Assembly: GCF_010820565.1 (NCBI RefSeq)
Contig: NZ_JAAIJQ010000048.1
Location: 1 to 42,310 of the forward strand
DNA from: Thiorhodococcus minor
Lineage (GTDB): Bacteria; Pseudomonadota; Gammaproteobacteria; Chromatiales; Chromatiaceae
Length of the DNA stretch: 42,310 nucleotides
Direction of reading: 5' to 3'
The position numbers and the translations under genes were made by a program. Shown here in pieces: positions 34,952 through 42,310 of the stretch. The stretch's first letter is position 1; every line of letters begins with the position of its first letter. The notes beneath the pieces are model-generated. The model was not told the origin of the DNA, made no database searches, and saw nothing but the letters and a program-made list of their open reading frames with translations.

Positions 34952-36342
34952 GAGCCGACTCCAGCGACGGATGACACGCCGCCCACGGAGCGCGCCGGCG
35001 TCATCAGCATGACCTCGACACGCCGGTTGCGCGCATCCTTGGGCTTGTCGGGGACGCGCAGCTCAGTGTCCGCGCGCCCCTCGGCGGTGAACCTGGAGGG
35101 GTTGCCCGCGACCTCGACCAAGAGATCCCGCACGTTCTCGGCGCGTGCCTGGGACAGGTGCCAGTTGGAGGGGAAGCGCAGGGTCTTGATGGGAACGCTG
35201 TCGGAATGTCCGGTCACCAGAACGGCCCCGGGCAGCTGCGCCAAGGCCTCAGCGATCCGCTTGAGCAAGGGGATGTACTGCGACCTGACCGCGCTGCTCC
35301 CGGAGGCGAAGAGGGCGTCGCCGCGGATGATGACCACCTGGCCCTGCGCCCGATCCACCACCTCCAGCTTGTTGGCGGCGATCTCGTCGGCCAAGAGAAT
35401 ACGCAGCGTCAAGGGCGGCGGACCTGGCGGCTCGTCCACCGGGATGACCCCGGGGATAGGGGTCCGCGGGCGGTCCGTCAGCGTTGGCAGCCCCTTGTCC
35501 AGATTACCGAGCGAGAGGTAGACGGGATCCGACTCGCGATTGAGCGCGAAGGTGAAATAGGCGAAGAGCGCGAGCAGGATGAGGGCGGCGATGGAGGCGA
35601 AGACCCACAGCGGCATCTGATGGATGAGCGGATCGCGCTTCTGGGTCACGCCCTGCCAGTGGGGCGAGAGCTCGGGCTCGGGCTCGCCGCGCTGCGCACG
35701 GATGGTCTGATAGAGCTGCTCGCGCACGCGCTCCAACTGGCCGTGACCGCCCTCGCGGACGCGATAGCGACCCTCGAATCCCAGGGCCAGGCAGAGATAC
35801 ATGAGCTCGAGCAGGTGAAGATTCCCGGCCGGATAGGCCAGCAGCCGATCGAGCGCGGTGAAGAACTTCTCCCCGCCCCAGGCCTCGTTGTGGAAGCTGA
35901 TGAGCAGGCCGCGGTTGCTCCAAACACTGTGGCTGCCCCAAGGCGTGTCGAGCACCGACTCGTCGATCAGCGAGCAGAGCACATAGCGGGCGGGCAGCAC
36001 CACGGCGTCGACCAGCCCCTTGGCGCGCGCGCAGGTCTCGAAGTCGCGCACCTGGCGCGTCAGGCCGTCGCGGAGTCCATCGGGGTCCGGGTGGGACTGG
36101 GTGCCGCGCAGCTGGGCGGCCACGGTCAGAAGGCCCACGGCGCAGGCGACCAAGGGGTTATCCAGATTGACCGGCACCTCGCCGATCTTCTGGAAGCTGG
36201 GCGGCGCGCCCGCGGGCGCTGGCGCGGGAGCCGGAGAAGCCGCGCCCGGCGCCATCCCGGGCGCGCGCCGCCCGCCTGGAATCGGGCGGATGACCGTCGG
36301 ACCTGCGTCGCCTGGCGAGAGGAAAGGATCGTCGTCTGTCAC
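34948..36342 (-). CDS. tssL: Type VI secretion protein TssL (DotU) with OmpA/peptidoglycan-binding domain
   Basis: 464 residues. A Pro/Ala-rich N terminus (about 1-55) leads to the DotU domain (about 60-245: NPLVACAVGLLTVAAQLRG, LCSLIDESVLDTPWG, WGGEKFFTALDRLLAYPAGNLHLLELMYLCLALGFEGRYRV). One membrane segment (about 260-285) is followed by a periplasmic OmpA-like domain (about 325-455) with VVIIRGDALFASGSSAV, VTGHSDSVPI and NRRVEVML. This extended TssL binds peptidoglycan itself. Start GTG at 36342, 3 bases after the TssK stop, with only a weak ribosome-binding site, so translation is probably coupled. Confidence 0.95.
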   Translation of the reverse strand: MTDDDPFLSPGDAGPTVIRPIPGGRRAPGMAPGAASPAPAPAPAGAPPSFQKIGEVPVNLDNPLVACAVGLLTVAAQLRGTQSHPDPDGLRDGLTRQVRDFETCARAKGLVDAVVLPARYVLCSLIDESVLDTPWGSHSVWSNRGLLISFHNEAWGGEKFFTALDRLLAYPAGNLHLLELMYLCLALGFEGRYRVREGGHGQLERVREQLYQTIRAQRGEPEPELSPHWQGVTQKRDPLIHQMPLWVFASIAALILLALFAYFTFALNRESDPVYLSLGNLDKGLPTLTDRPRTPIPGVIPVDEPPGPPPLTLRILLADEIAANKLEVVDRAQGQVVIIRGDALFASGSSAVRSQYIPLLKRIAEALAQLPGAVLVTGHSDSVPIKTLRFPSNWHLSQARAENVRDLLVEVAGNPSRFTAEGRADTELRVPDKPKDARNRRVEVMLMTPARSVGGVSSVAGVGS

Positions 36343-36345
36343 GGC

Positions 36346-37680
36346 TTACTCGCGGATCGCCCAAAGCTCGAGCGTCAGCTCGGGGAAATCGCCACCGATG
36401 TGCATGCCGAAGCCGCCACCTGTGGCGAGCTGTTTCCAATAGTCGCCGCTACGCTCCAGCTCGAAGTAGTCGAAGCCGGCATGGTAGGGGATCTCCAGCG
36501 GGGCGGTCGGCATGGGCCTCAGCGCGATGCCTGGCAGCGCCAGCTTGACCAGCTCCTGGATCTTCTCCACCGGCCCGACCTTCACCTGGCTCGGGAAGCG
36601 GTTGCGCAGCGTCTGGGAGTCCAGACTGGACTGCGCGGCCAGCACGAAGCGGGAGCCGCTGAGGAGCGACCTGTCTTGCACCAAGGCGATGCGAAACCCG
36701 TACTGGCGCTCTTGGATGGGAATGGCGATCGCCCGCTCGACGTACTCGCGATTGAGGTACTCGCGCAGACGGTCGATCACCGGGCCGAAGCAGGTCTCGA
36801 GCGCGTCATGCTTGTAGGGCGGAAAATCGGGCGGGCGTTTTTCATCGCTCGCGAAGGTCGCCAGCTCCCCGGCCAGCGCGAGGAAGTGGCGATAGACGGC
36901 CTCCGGATGCAGCCCTCGCACCTGGGTCAGATGCGCGGCGACCGGCTCGGCGCGGTTGAGCAGCTGCAGCATCAGGAAGTCGGCCCAATCCGCGACGCCG
37001 CCCCGCCCCACGCCGCGCACCCGCGTCGCGCGCGACTCGGCCTGGCGGTGCAGGAGCCCGGTCAGCTCTTCGACGAAGTCCGACAGCCGCCGCGAGACCT
37101 GGAAATCCATGCAGGACGGGATGTAGCCGGCATCGAGCAGCACCTGGCGGTCGGCGCGACACTCGACAATGCGGGTGATCCCGCAGCAGGCGTAGCCGTC
37201 GCGCGACTGCCGCTCGAGCATCAGCCGCAGCCCCAGCCGACCGACATCGACCACCGCATCGGTCTCCGAGCCCGCGATGTTGTCCCGCACCGTCAGCTCC
37301 GCCGAGCGATATCTGAGGATGGTCTCGGCATCGCTCGAGCTGCCGCTCTCCGCCGCACCCGGCTGGCGCAGGGGCAGGGCGAGATAGAGGACCTCGCCGG
37401 CGACGTTCTCGTCGAGCTCGAGCGGCTCGGGCAGCGGATCGCTCGCCGGCGCGTCGAAGGGCGTGCCGTCGGGCAGGATGCCGGCCAGATCCACCACGGC
37501 GACCTTGCCGAAGGCCAAGAGCTCCTCGTCGATCTTCAGCCGCCGCAAGCCCCAGGGATAGGGCATGCCCGGCCCGGATTTGGCGCCGACCAGGTGCTCG
37601 AGGTAACGGTCCTGCTGCTGAAAGTGATGCGGCTGCAGAAAGAGCCCTTCGGACCACAGCACCTTGTTGTCGAGTGACAA
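36346..37680 (-). CDS. tssK: Type VI secretion baseplate-to-membrane connector TssK
   Basis: 444 residues, normal for TssK. The beginning SLDNKVLWSEGLFLQPHHFQQQDRYLE is diagnostic. Other family stretches are YPWGLRRLKIDEELL, the HLTQVRGLHPEAVYRHFLALAGELATF region and the C-terminal FDYFELERSGDYWKQLA. TssK trimers tie the baseplate to the TssL/TssM complex. The first codon is TTG at 37680, supported by GGAG 6 bases upstream; there is no better in-frame ATG. Confidence 0.96.
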   Translation of the reverse strand: MSLDNKVLWSEGLFLQPHHFQQQDRYLEHLVGAKSGPGMPYPWGLRRLKIDEELLAFGKVAVVDLAGILPDGTPFDAPASDPLPEPLELDENVAGEVLYLALPLRQPGAAESGSSSDAETILRYRSAELTVRDNIAGSETDAVVDVGRLGLRLMLERQSRDGYACCGITRIVECRADRQVLLDAGYIPSCMDFQVSRRLSDFVEELTGLLHRQAESRATRVRGVGRGGVADWADFLMLQLLNRAEPVAAHLTQVRGLHPEAVYRHFLALAGELATFASDEKRPPDFPPYKHDALETCFGPVIDRLREYLNREYVERAIAIPIQERQYGFRIALVQDRSLLSGSRFVLAAQSSLDSQTLRNRFPSQVKVGPVEKIQELVKLALPGIALRPMPTAPLEIPYHAGFDYFELERSGDYWKQLATGGGFGMHIGGDFPELTLELWAIRE

Positions 37681-37689
37681 GGCTCGCTC

Positions 37690-38199
37690 CTATTGGTGAC
37701 GAATGGAGACCTTGCTAGCGCCGACCTCGATCAGCACCCTGTTGTCCACCCCGGGATTCAGCCTCAGCGCCTCGCGCCAAAGGCTGTGGTCGATGTCACG
37801 GAAGGCGGCGACCACGCCGAGATAGCCGGCACCGGCATTCAGCCCGCGCTCGAGCGGGAGCGACTGCCCGGGCGCCAGCGTCATCTCGTCGCGCGCGATG
37901 AGGTCGGCGCCCAAGACGGCCGCGTCCTTGTCGAAGAGGCTATAGAAGTCAGAGGTATTGAAAACGCCGGCGCTCTTCAAGGTGTAGACGCGGACGACGA
38001 CCGGAAGCCCCTTGCCGCTCGGCCCTCGATTGGCATTGCCATCCGCGCGGATCTCGACGCTCAGCTTGGGCGGCGGCTTGTCCGGCGGAGGCGCGGGCCT
38101 GACCTCAGGCTTCTTTCCACAGGCGGCGGCCAAGACAGCCGGGAGGGCGATGAGCCCGGTCAAGATCTGTCGGCGCCGTGCGCTCACGGGGATATCCAA
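37690..38199 (-). CDS. tssJ: Type VI secretion outer-membrane lipoprotein TssJ
   Basis: 169 residues from the TTG at 38199, which has GGAGGAG about 6 bases upstream; a longer frame to 38244 also begins with TTG but lacks such a site. The signal is SARRRQILTGLIALPAVLAAAC, with a lipobox LAAAC and a run of three Arg that looks like a twin-arginine (Tat) signal. The mature part (LSVEIRADGNANRGPSGKGLPVVVRVYTLKSAGVFNTSDFYSLFD...) is the beta-sandwich of TssJ, which anchors the TssLM complex to the outer membrane. It ends 9 bases before TssK. Confidence 0.93.
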   Translation of the reverse strand: MDIPVSARRRQILTGLIALPAVLAAACGKKPEVRPAPPPDKPPPKLSVEIRADGNANRGPSGKGLPVVVRVYTLKSAGVFNTSDFYSLFDKDAAVLGADLIARDEMTLAPGQSLPLERGLNAGAGYLGVVAAFRDIDHSLWREALRLNPGVDNRVLIEVGASKVSIRHQ

Positions 38200-38268
38200 G
38201 GTCGTCTCCTCCGGTGTCAGGGCACCTGGCTGATTATGGCTCAAAATTACCCATGCACTCGGCTCGTC

Positions 38269-39792
38269 TCAGCGCCGATCCGCAGAGCGTGCCGCGCGCA
38301 GCCGCTCGATCTGCTCGTGATAGGCCCGCGCGAAGGCGTCCTCGAAGAGCTGCATGAAATCCTCGGACGCGTCCGCCGCGACCTTTTCGTACTCGTCGGT
38401 GAACAGCTCCCAATACTTCGCCTTGCGCGCCATCGGCAGCACCTGGTCCAGCCCGGAGGCCCGGCCCAGGCGCTGCTCGAGGCTGGCCGGCTCGAAGCGC
38501 GCGAAGAGGGCGCGGAGCGCGGCCTGCAGCCCGGCGGTCATCGCCATCTCGTGGGCCTGGATGTCGTCGAAGGCCTCGCTCGCGGCCGAGACCGCCGGGA
38601 GATAGCCGGGGCTCGGGCGAAACAGCAGGCGGTCGAGGATATCGTCGGTACTGGGCGAGAACTTGAAAGGATTGTTCTGCGCGGCGCGGATGCTGGTCAC
38701 CCCGAGGCGCAGCTCGCTCTTGAACTCGGCCCGGCCGATCATGGTCTGCACCAGCCCGGCGGCGAGGGCACGCAACAGCTGGCCGGAGAGCCGCATGAAG
38801 GACTGCGGATCCTCGATCTCCTCGCTCTCACCGAAGCCGAGGCCGGCGATGAAGGCGCTCAGCTCCCCCCCGGGCGACGCAGGTGCCTGGGGGGCCTGCG
38901 GCCGGGGGGGCTGAGGCTGGGACGGCTCGGGACGCGGCGGGGGAGGTGGCGTCTCCGGCGACTCGGTCTGCAGCTCCGGGATGACGTCCGTCTTCTGATC
39001 ATCGACCTCGGGCTTGGGCTCGGCAAAAGGCTCGGGCGGCGGCTCGGGGGCGTCCGGCCCGAAGGGCACCACGCCTGAGGTTGGCGGCTCCTCGATAGGA
39101 GGTGCTGGCTCCTCGCCGCCCACCCAGGCATCGTTCAGAAGGTCGTAGTTGTCCGGAACCGGCTGCTGCTCGTCGGGACGAAAGAAGACGTGCTCCACCG
39201 GCGTGTGGCGATGCGGCGCGCCGCGCGGCGGCGCGTCGGCCGCCGGCCCCGCCAAGCCATCGTCGAGGGAAGATGCGTCGGCGAACGGCTCCTGATGCAG
39301 ATTGGGCTCGGGCGGCAGATCCGGCAGCAGATCGCCCTGATCGTGCGAGCCGCCGGGATCGAGCAGGTCGAGAATATCGGCGGAGGGCCCGCTAGGCGTG
39401 AGATCGCCAAGATCGCGCTTCCCAGTCTCGCCGAAGAGGTCAGGAATCTCCTCGCCTGGAGCAGCCTCCACACTGCCAAAGCCGACGATCACATCATAGG
39501 ACCCGATACCCAGCACGTCCCCGTCATAGAGTGCGACCGACTGATGCTGGGGAATGGGGTCGGGGCCACTATTCAAATAGGTCCCGTTGCGGCTGGTGTC
39601 GACGACCCAGACACCGCCCTCGCGGACCTCGATCCGGGCATGATTCCCTGAAATGACGCGCTCGGGGTCGTCGAGACAGAGGTCACTGGTGACGGCCCGG
39701 CCGATGGTGAGACTGCCCTGCGCGAGGCTGAGCCGGACCTCACGGTCGCTGGTCTGGCCCTGACGGTTTGTCACGTGAAGCCTCAGCTCCAT
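38269..39792 (-). CDS. tagH: Type VI secretion-associated FHA protein TagH
   Basis: 507 residues. FHA domain at about 5-100 with IGR at 30-32, ISGNHARIE and TSRNGTYLN; a Pro/Glu/Asp-rich linker (about 115-310); and the C-terminal T6SS FHA-associated domain (about 315-505: GELSAFIAGLGFGESEEIEDPQSFMRLSGQLLRALAAGLVQTM, NNPFKFSPSTDDIL, YWELFTDEYEKVAADASEDFMQLFEDAFARAY). TagH is phosphorylated by the Hanks kinase and so triggers T6SS assembly; the PP2C reverses this. It is the first gene of the leftward T6SS run, about 70 bases before TssJ. GGGAG lies 7 bases before the ATG. It is related to the C terminus of the product of 399-2867, which has a far longer linker. Confidence 0.95.
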   Translation of the reverse strand: MELRLHVTNRQGQTSDREVRLSLAQGSLTIGRAVTSDLCLDDPERVISGNHARIEVREGGVWVVDTSRNGTYLNSGPDPIPQHQSVALYDGDVLGIGSYDVIVGFGSVEAAPGEEIPDLFGETGKRDLGDLTPSGPSADILDLLDPGGSHDQGDLLPDLPPEPNLHQEPFADASSLDDGLAGPAADAPPRGAPHRHTPVEHVFFRPDEQQPVPDNYDLLNDAWVGGEEPAPPIEEPPTSGVVPFGPDAPEPPPEPFAEPKPEVDDQKTDVIPELQTESPETPPPPPRPEPSQPQPPRPQAPQAPASPGGELSAFIAGLGFGESEEIEDPQSFMRLSGQLLRALAAGLVQTMIGRAEFKSELRLGVTSIRAAQNNPFKFSPSTDDILDRLLFRPSPGYLPAVSAASEAFDDIQAHEMAMTAGLQAALRALFARFEPASLEQRLGRASGLDQVLPMARKAKYWELFTDEYEKVAADASEDFMQLFEDAFARAYHEQIERLRAARSADRR

Positions 39793-40526
39793 TCACAAGC
39801 TCCCGAAGCGGCGGTCAAGTTCGATCGAGTGGCTCAGGTCGAGGGTCGTGGTCATGGCGGCGCCGCGACCGAAGCGCAATCCCGACAGCCGTCGCGCGGC
39901 CAGCGGAGTCGGCGACATCCCAAGAGCCCGAAGCATGGCCTGGACCCATGACTGGCATGGCGCTTGTCCGAATCTGGCTGGCAACAGCCGGCCTGCACAT
40001 CCATTGGCGGCCTCCGCGCTCTCGTGGATTCGATAGCCGGGTCAGGGGATCGCTTATTCACCACCAGCATTGCAGCGCATCCACCTTCAATAAACAAGCC
40101 AGAGCCCAGAGCCTCGTGGCTCGAAGGCCCCAATCGGTCGCCAGGAGAAATCCGGCGCCGAAAAGCTGCATCTGCTCGGAGGCAGCACGCAAGCTAGGCG
40201 GAGTGCTTGCTTAGACGCCAACAGCAGGATGTACACGAATACTTGACTCGCTCGCGCAAGCTCTGGCCTACTCGAGCCGATCGCAACAGCCCGATCCGTC
40301 TTCTTTCCACTGACGCGAGACCGAGGTGAAGGCGGAAGCATCGCGCTTCTCGGCTGCGGCAGCCCTGACGCGATCACCTAGCCGACAGCAAGCCACCGAA
40401 ATAGTATGAGCCGGGAGGCCGCGCGCTTCCGGTTTCTGGCTGGTGCGCTCCGGGGATTGGATAGGCCCTCATCAGCTGAGCGATTGGGAGTCGTTGCGCG
40501 CGCCCTCATCGCGCCGAGACCAAGCC
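39793..40526. other. Divergent intergenic region between T6SS run and methyltransferase-like gene
   Basis: About 730 bases with no convincing gene. The promoter of the T6SS run must lie here. A 20-codon leftward frame (39793-39855) ends exactly one base before the TagH ATG and carries that gene's ribosome-binding site. It may be chance. No strong sigma-54 site was found; a weak leftward GG-N10-GC match sits at 40072-40085. Confidence 0.5.
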
Positions 40527-41405
40527 ATGGGAATCGCAGACGAGCTGAGATTCGTGCGAGAGATGCGCGCCGCTGCTACGTTCGGGCGCTTCGTCTCGCT
40601 CAATGACATCGCGCTTCATAGGGACTCGCCCGATCTGCTGGAGAAGTACGGCATCCCCGCGGCGGCAGCGCACCGCGGGCTGGCGGGCGGACGCCGTCTC
40701 CTGCCGCGGCGCTCGGCGTTCGCTCGCTACTCGGCTCGCATCCGCACCCACCCATGGATGCTCGCCGAGCAATGCTCCCCCAAGTATTACCGCGACCTGG
40801 TCCGCCACCTGCACACCAAGCGCGGCAGGATTCGGAGAATCGTCGAGGTCGGCGTCTTTCTCGGCGGCGCGAGCGCCTACCTCGCTCAGGCGGCGGAGGA
40901 CCTGGGGCTGGAGCTGCACTTGGCCGACATCAACCCCGCCTATCTCGGCTACACCTACGAGCGCCTGCTGAGCCTCTTGCCCGGAAGCGACCGCTTTGTG
41001 CGCCTCTTCCACGGCGATTTCCCGAGCTACGTGGCTGCCGATCAGATGCTGGAGAGCCCGCAGGGCAGCTTCGTGCAGTTCGACGCCTCACACCGCTTCC
41101 CCGATGTCGTCGCCGACATGGTCGCCGTCTGCCGAGCGCGGAAGTGGATCCACTCGCTCGCCATTCAGGACACCCATCTTCGCAGCGACCTCATCGAGGC
41201 CGAGGTCTTCGTCGACATGGCGGTGCAGGCCGTCTTCGGCACAAGGCTTCGGTACCGGAGCATCGGAATCACCACGCCCGGAGAAAGGCGGAACATCCCA
41301 ACCCCCCACTGGCGGCCCTTCACGCGACCGCGAGCTCCCGAAGGCATCCTGCTCGAGCTCGCCAAGAACCGCTGCCACTATGCACCGAGGGCTTCGCATG
41401 GCTGA
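40527..41405 (+). CDS. Class I SAM-dependent methyltransferase-like protein
   Basis: 292 residues from the ATG at 40527. The central part shows the nucleotide-binding start of a Rossmann-type methyltransferase: RIVEVGVFLGGASAYLAQAAEDLGLELHLADINP (motif I Gly-rich loop plus acidic strand-2 end), then a FLHGDF-like LFHGDFPSY and FVQFDASHRFPDVVADM. This resembles the Methyltransf_24 / cephalosporin-hydroxylase-like group, often acting on sugars or surface glycans. No substrate can be named. It is divergent from the T6SS run; the ribosome-binding site is weak. A longer frame from 40443 has no supporting site. The family call is good, the function open. Confidence 0.7.
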   Translation: MGIADELRFVREMRAAATFGRFVSLNDIALHRDSPDLLEKYGIPAAAAHRGLAGGRRLLPRRSAFARYSARIRTHPWMLAEQCSPKYYRDLVRHLHTKRGRIRRIVEVGVFLGGASAYLAQAAEDLGLELHLADINPAYLGYTYERLLSLLPGSDRFVRLFHGDFPSYVAADQMLESPQGSFVQFDASHRFPDVVADMVAVCRARKWIHSLAIQDTHLRSDLIEAEVFVDMAVQAVFGTRLRYRSIGITTPGERRNIPTPHWRPFTRPRAPEGILLELAKNRCHYAPRASHG

Positions 41406-41728
41406 CTTGCTCGTTGCGGGACGAGAGAGCATCGCTCCGCTGGAAGGCCGGACAGAGACACGGCCGTCCACGCAACGTCACGCCACGGCGGGCGGCTCTC
41501 TCGCCCCAAGGAAACGCTGACTCGTTGCCTTTGCCGTCCGGACCCGGGTAGCCCAGCGTCTCCCTGAGCCCCATGTGCGAATCGCGCAGTCCTTCCAAAG
41601 CGGTCTTCCGCGTCGGCAGGAATAGAACAGGGACAGACAGAACAGGGACAGACAATGTTCTTCTCGATCGGCAGATCGTCAGCCGGTCGCCGTACCGGCT
41701 CTCGCCGAACAACCCCATATCGTTGCAA

Positions 41729-41750
41729 CCTAGATTCGGCAATTGGAACC
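41729..41750. repeat. 22-base direct repeat, copy A
   Basis: Identical to 42219-42240, of the form CCTAGATTCGGCAATTGGAA followed by CC. It immediately precedes the right MITE-like copy and a related word borders the copy at 30507-30675, so it is probably the outer end of that element. Confidence 0.8.
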
Positions 41751-41896
41751 CCAAAGGCGCGAAGGACACGAAGAGAAACAGGGGCTTGCATTACTGCGTC
41801 GCTTCACCCTCTGGGTGAGCATCGCTTCGCAGACAAGGTGTCGAAATTCTTTGCGCTCTTTGTGCCCTTTGCGGTTCAACTGCTCCTTTTAGGTTG
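41751..41896. repeat. MITE-like repeat, right copy
   Basis: 146 bases, nearly identical and in the same orientation to 80-225, including the internal CACCCTCTGGGTG hairpin and the CCTTTGCGGTTCAACTGCTC end. The two copies lie about 41.5 kb apart and could support recombination across the whole block. Confidence 0.8.
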
Positions 41897-42218
41897 CAAA
41901 GGTCGACGCCGTCATGACCCTCTGCGCCTGCGACAAAGCCAGCCTTACTGCCGACGACGGCAGCCATCGCAGTCTGCTCGACGCGGTACTTGACGAGGCA
42001 TTGAGGCCAAGAAAGACGGCCGACGCGACCGAAGACGCCCCAGCCCTCGCGCGCTAGCGCTGATTTCCATTTTTTGGCCTATCGGCGTTTCGGGAGGTCA
42101 ACGAGATCCAGCTGACCGCTGGGTGGGAGCGGTGCCTCGCCACGACCGGGTGCCAGTCGAGCCGAGGCGGCGCTCCCAAGGCGGCCTGGCTCGCGGCTGG
42201 CCGCTCTTCTAGCTTTAG

Positions 42219-42240
42219 CCTAGATTCGGCAATTGGAACC
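42219..42240. repeat. 22-base direct repeat, copy B (solo)
   Basis: Exact copy of 41729-41750 without an adjoining MITE body; the sequence behind it (GGTAGAGTAGAGG) is unrelated to the element. It may be a remnant left after decay or the end of another copy lying outside the similarity I can see. Confidence 0.75.
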
Positions 42241-42310
42241 GGTAGAGTAGAGGCCAGGGTCGCCCCTGGCCCCCCTCGTCAAACGCAGCATGCAGATTTC
42301 CCGCACTGCG

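Larger units (their letters stand above)
41406..42310. other. Repeat-rich right end without a recognisable gene
   Basis: About 900 bases. It contains GGACAGACAGAACAGGGACAGACA (a tandem 14-base duplication near 41630-41655), the right-hand MITE-like repeat, and two copies of a 22-base sequence (41729-41750, 42219-42240). A 47-codon frame at 41914-42057 has a methionine start but no ribosome-binding site and no family resemblance. I do not call a gene here. Confidence 0.5.

Noticed and set aside
35158-37677. Rightward 839-codon frame opposite tssL and tssK
   Set aside because: Antisense shadow produced by GC-rich third positions; no motif, while both leftward genes are diagnostic.
39953-39968. 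Rightward TGGCATGGCGCTTGTC as sigma-54 site
   Set aside because: The -12 element has GT in place of the near-invariant GC, and the next rightward gene is over 500 bases away.
41914-42057. 47-codon rightward frame in the right end
   Set aside because: ATG start but no ribosome-binding site and no recognisable family; adjacent to repeats.

Overview
The window is GC-rich DNA whose coding style (many GTG and TTG starts, GC-rich third positions) and gene families suggest a gammaproteobacterium. A Chromatiales-type purple sulfur bacterium is my best guess; there is no rRNA or marker gene here to prove it. I see no tRNA, rRNA, CRISPR array or intact transposase. The DNA divides into an export/phospho-signalling block, a middle block of secreted proteins and a metal-peptide operon, and a type VI secretion (T6SS) block, with related MITE-like repeats near both ends.

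Region 1 (about 0.4-19.3 kb) is the most interesting part. A leftward FHA/TagH-like protein stands opposite a rightward run: PP2C phosphatase, TolC/NodT-type outer-membrane factor, a membrane protein with two FHA domains, an HlyD-type adaptor, a parvulin-type prolyl isomerase without a signal peptide, a 1019-residue ABC exporter (two cyclic-nucleotide-binding domains, C39 peptidase, membrane domain, ATPase), and a sigma-54 activator. Facing this run are two small leftward genes. Their first 26 residues are alike (13 of 26 identical, no gaps) and both end in Gly-Gly, while the rest of the two proteins is unrelated. They are the obvious substrates of the C39 exporter. Beyond them lie a degenerate-cyclase/FHA fusion and an exported SUMF1/FGE-like protein. 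Sigma-54-like sites (GG-N10-GC) lie upstream of the phosphatase gene and of each peptide gene. My reading is a sigma-54-controlled, phospho-threonine-sensing and possibly nucleotide-gated peptide secretion system.

Region 2 (about 19.3-25.6 kb) holds an exported protein of unknown function with a clear terminator, an Asp-box (BNR) lipoprotein, and a compact bufferin-type RiPP operon: a four-cysteine precursor with signal peptide, an MNIO/DUF692 enzyme, a DUF2063 partner and a DoxX membrane protein. Such operons are linked to copper handling.

Region 3 (about 25.7-39.8 kb) is entirely leftward. In transcription order it carries TagH (FHA), TssJ, TssK, TssL (with OmpA domain), TssM, TagF, a PP2C phosphatase, a PrpF-family isomerase, a Hanks-type Ser/Thr kinase and an SH3-DUF4399 exported protein. 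This is the membrane-complex and phospho-regulation half of a T6SS. Sheath, tube, spike, baseplate and ClpV genes are not in the window. A divergent methyltransferase-like gene and a repeat-rich tail complete the window.

Taken together, one kinase, two phosphatases and five FHA domains in four proteins sit within 40 kb. The T6SS post-translational switch and the peptide exporter may therefore share phospho-signals; this is inference from gene content.
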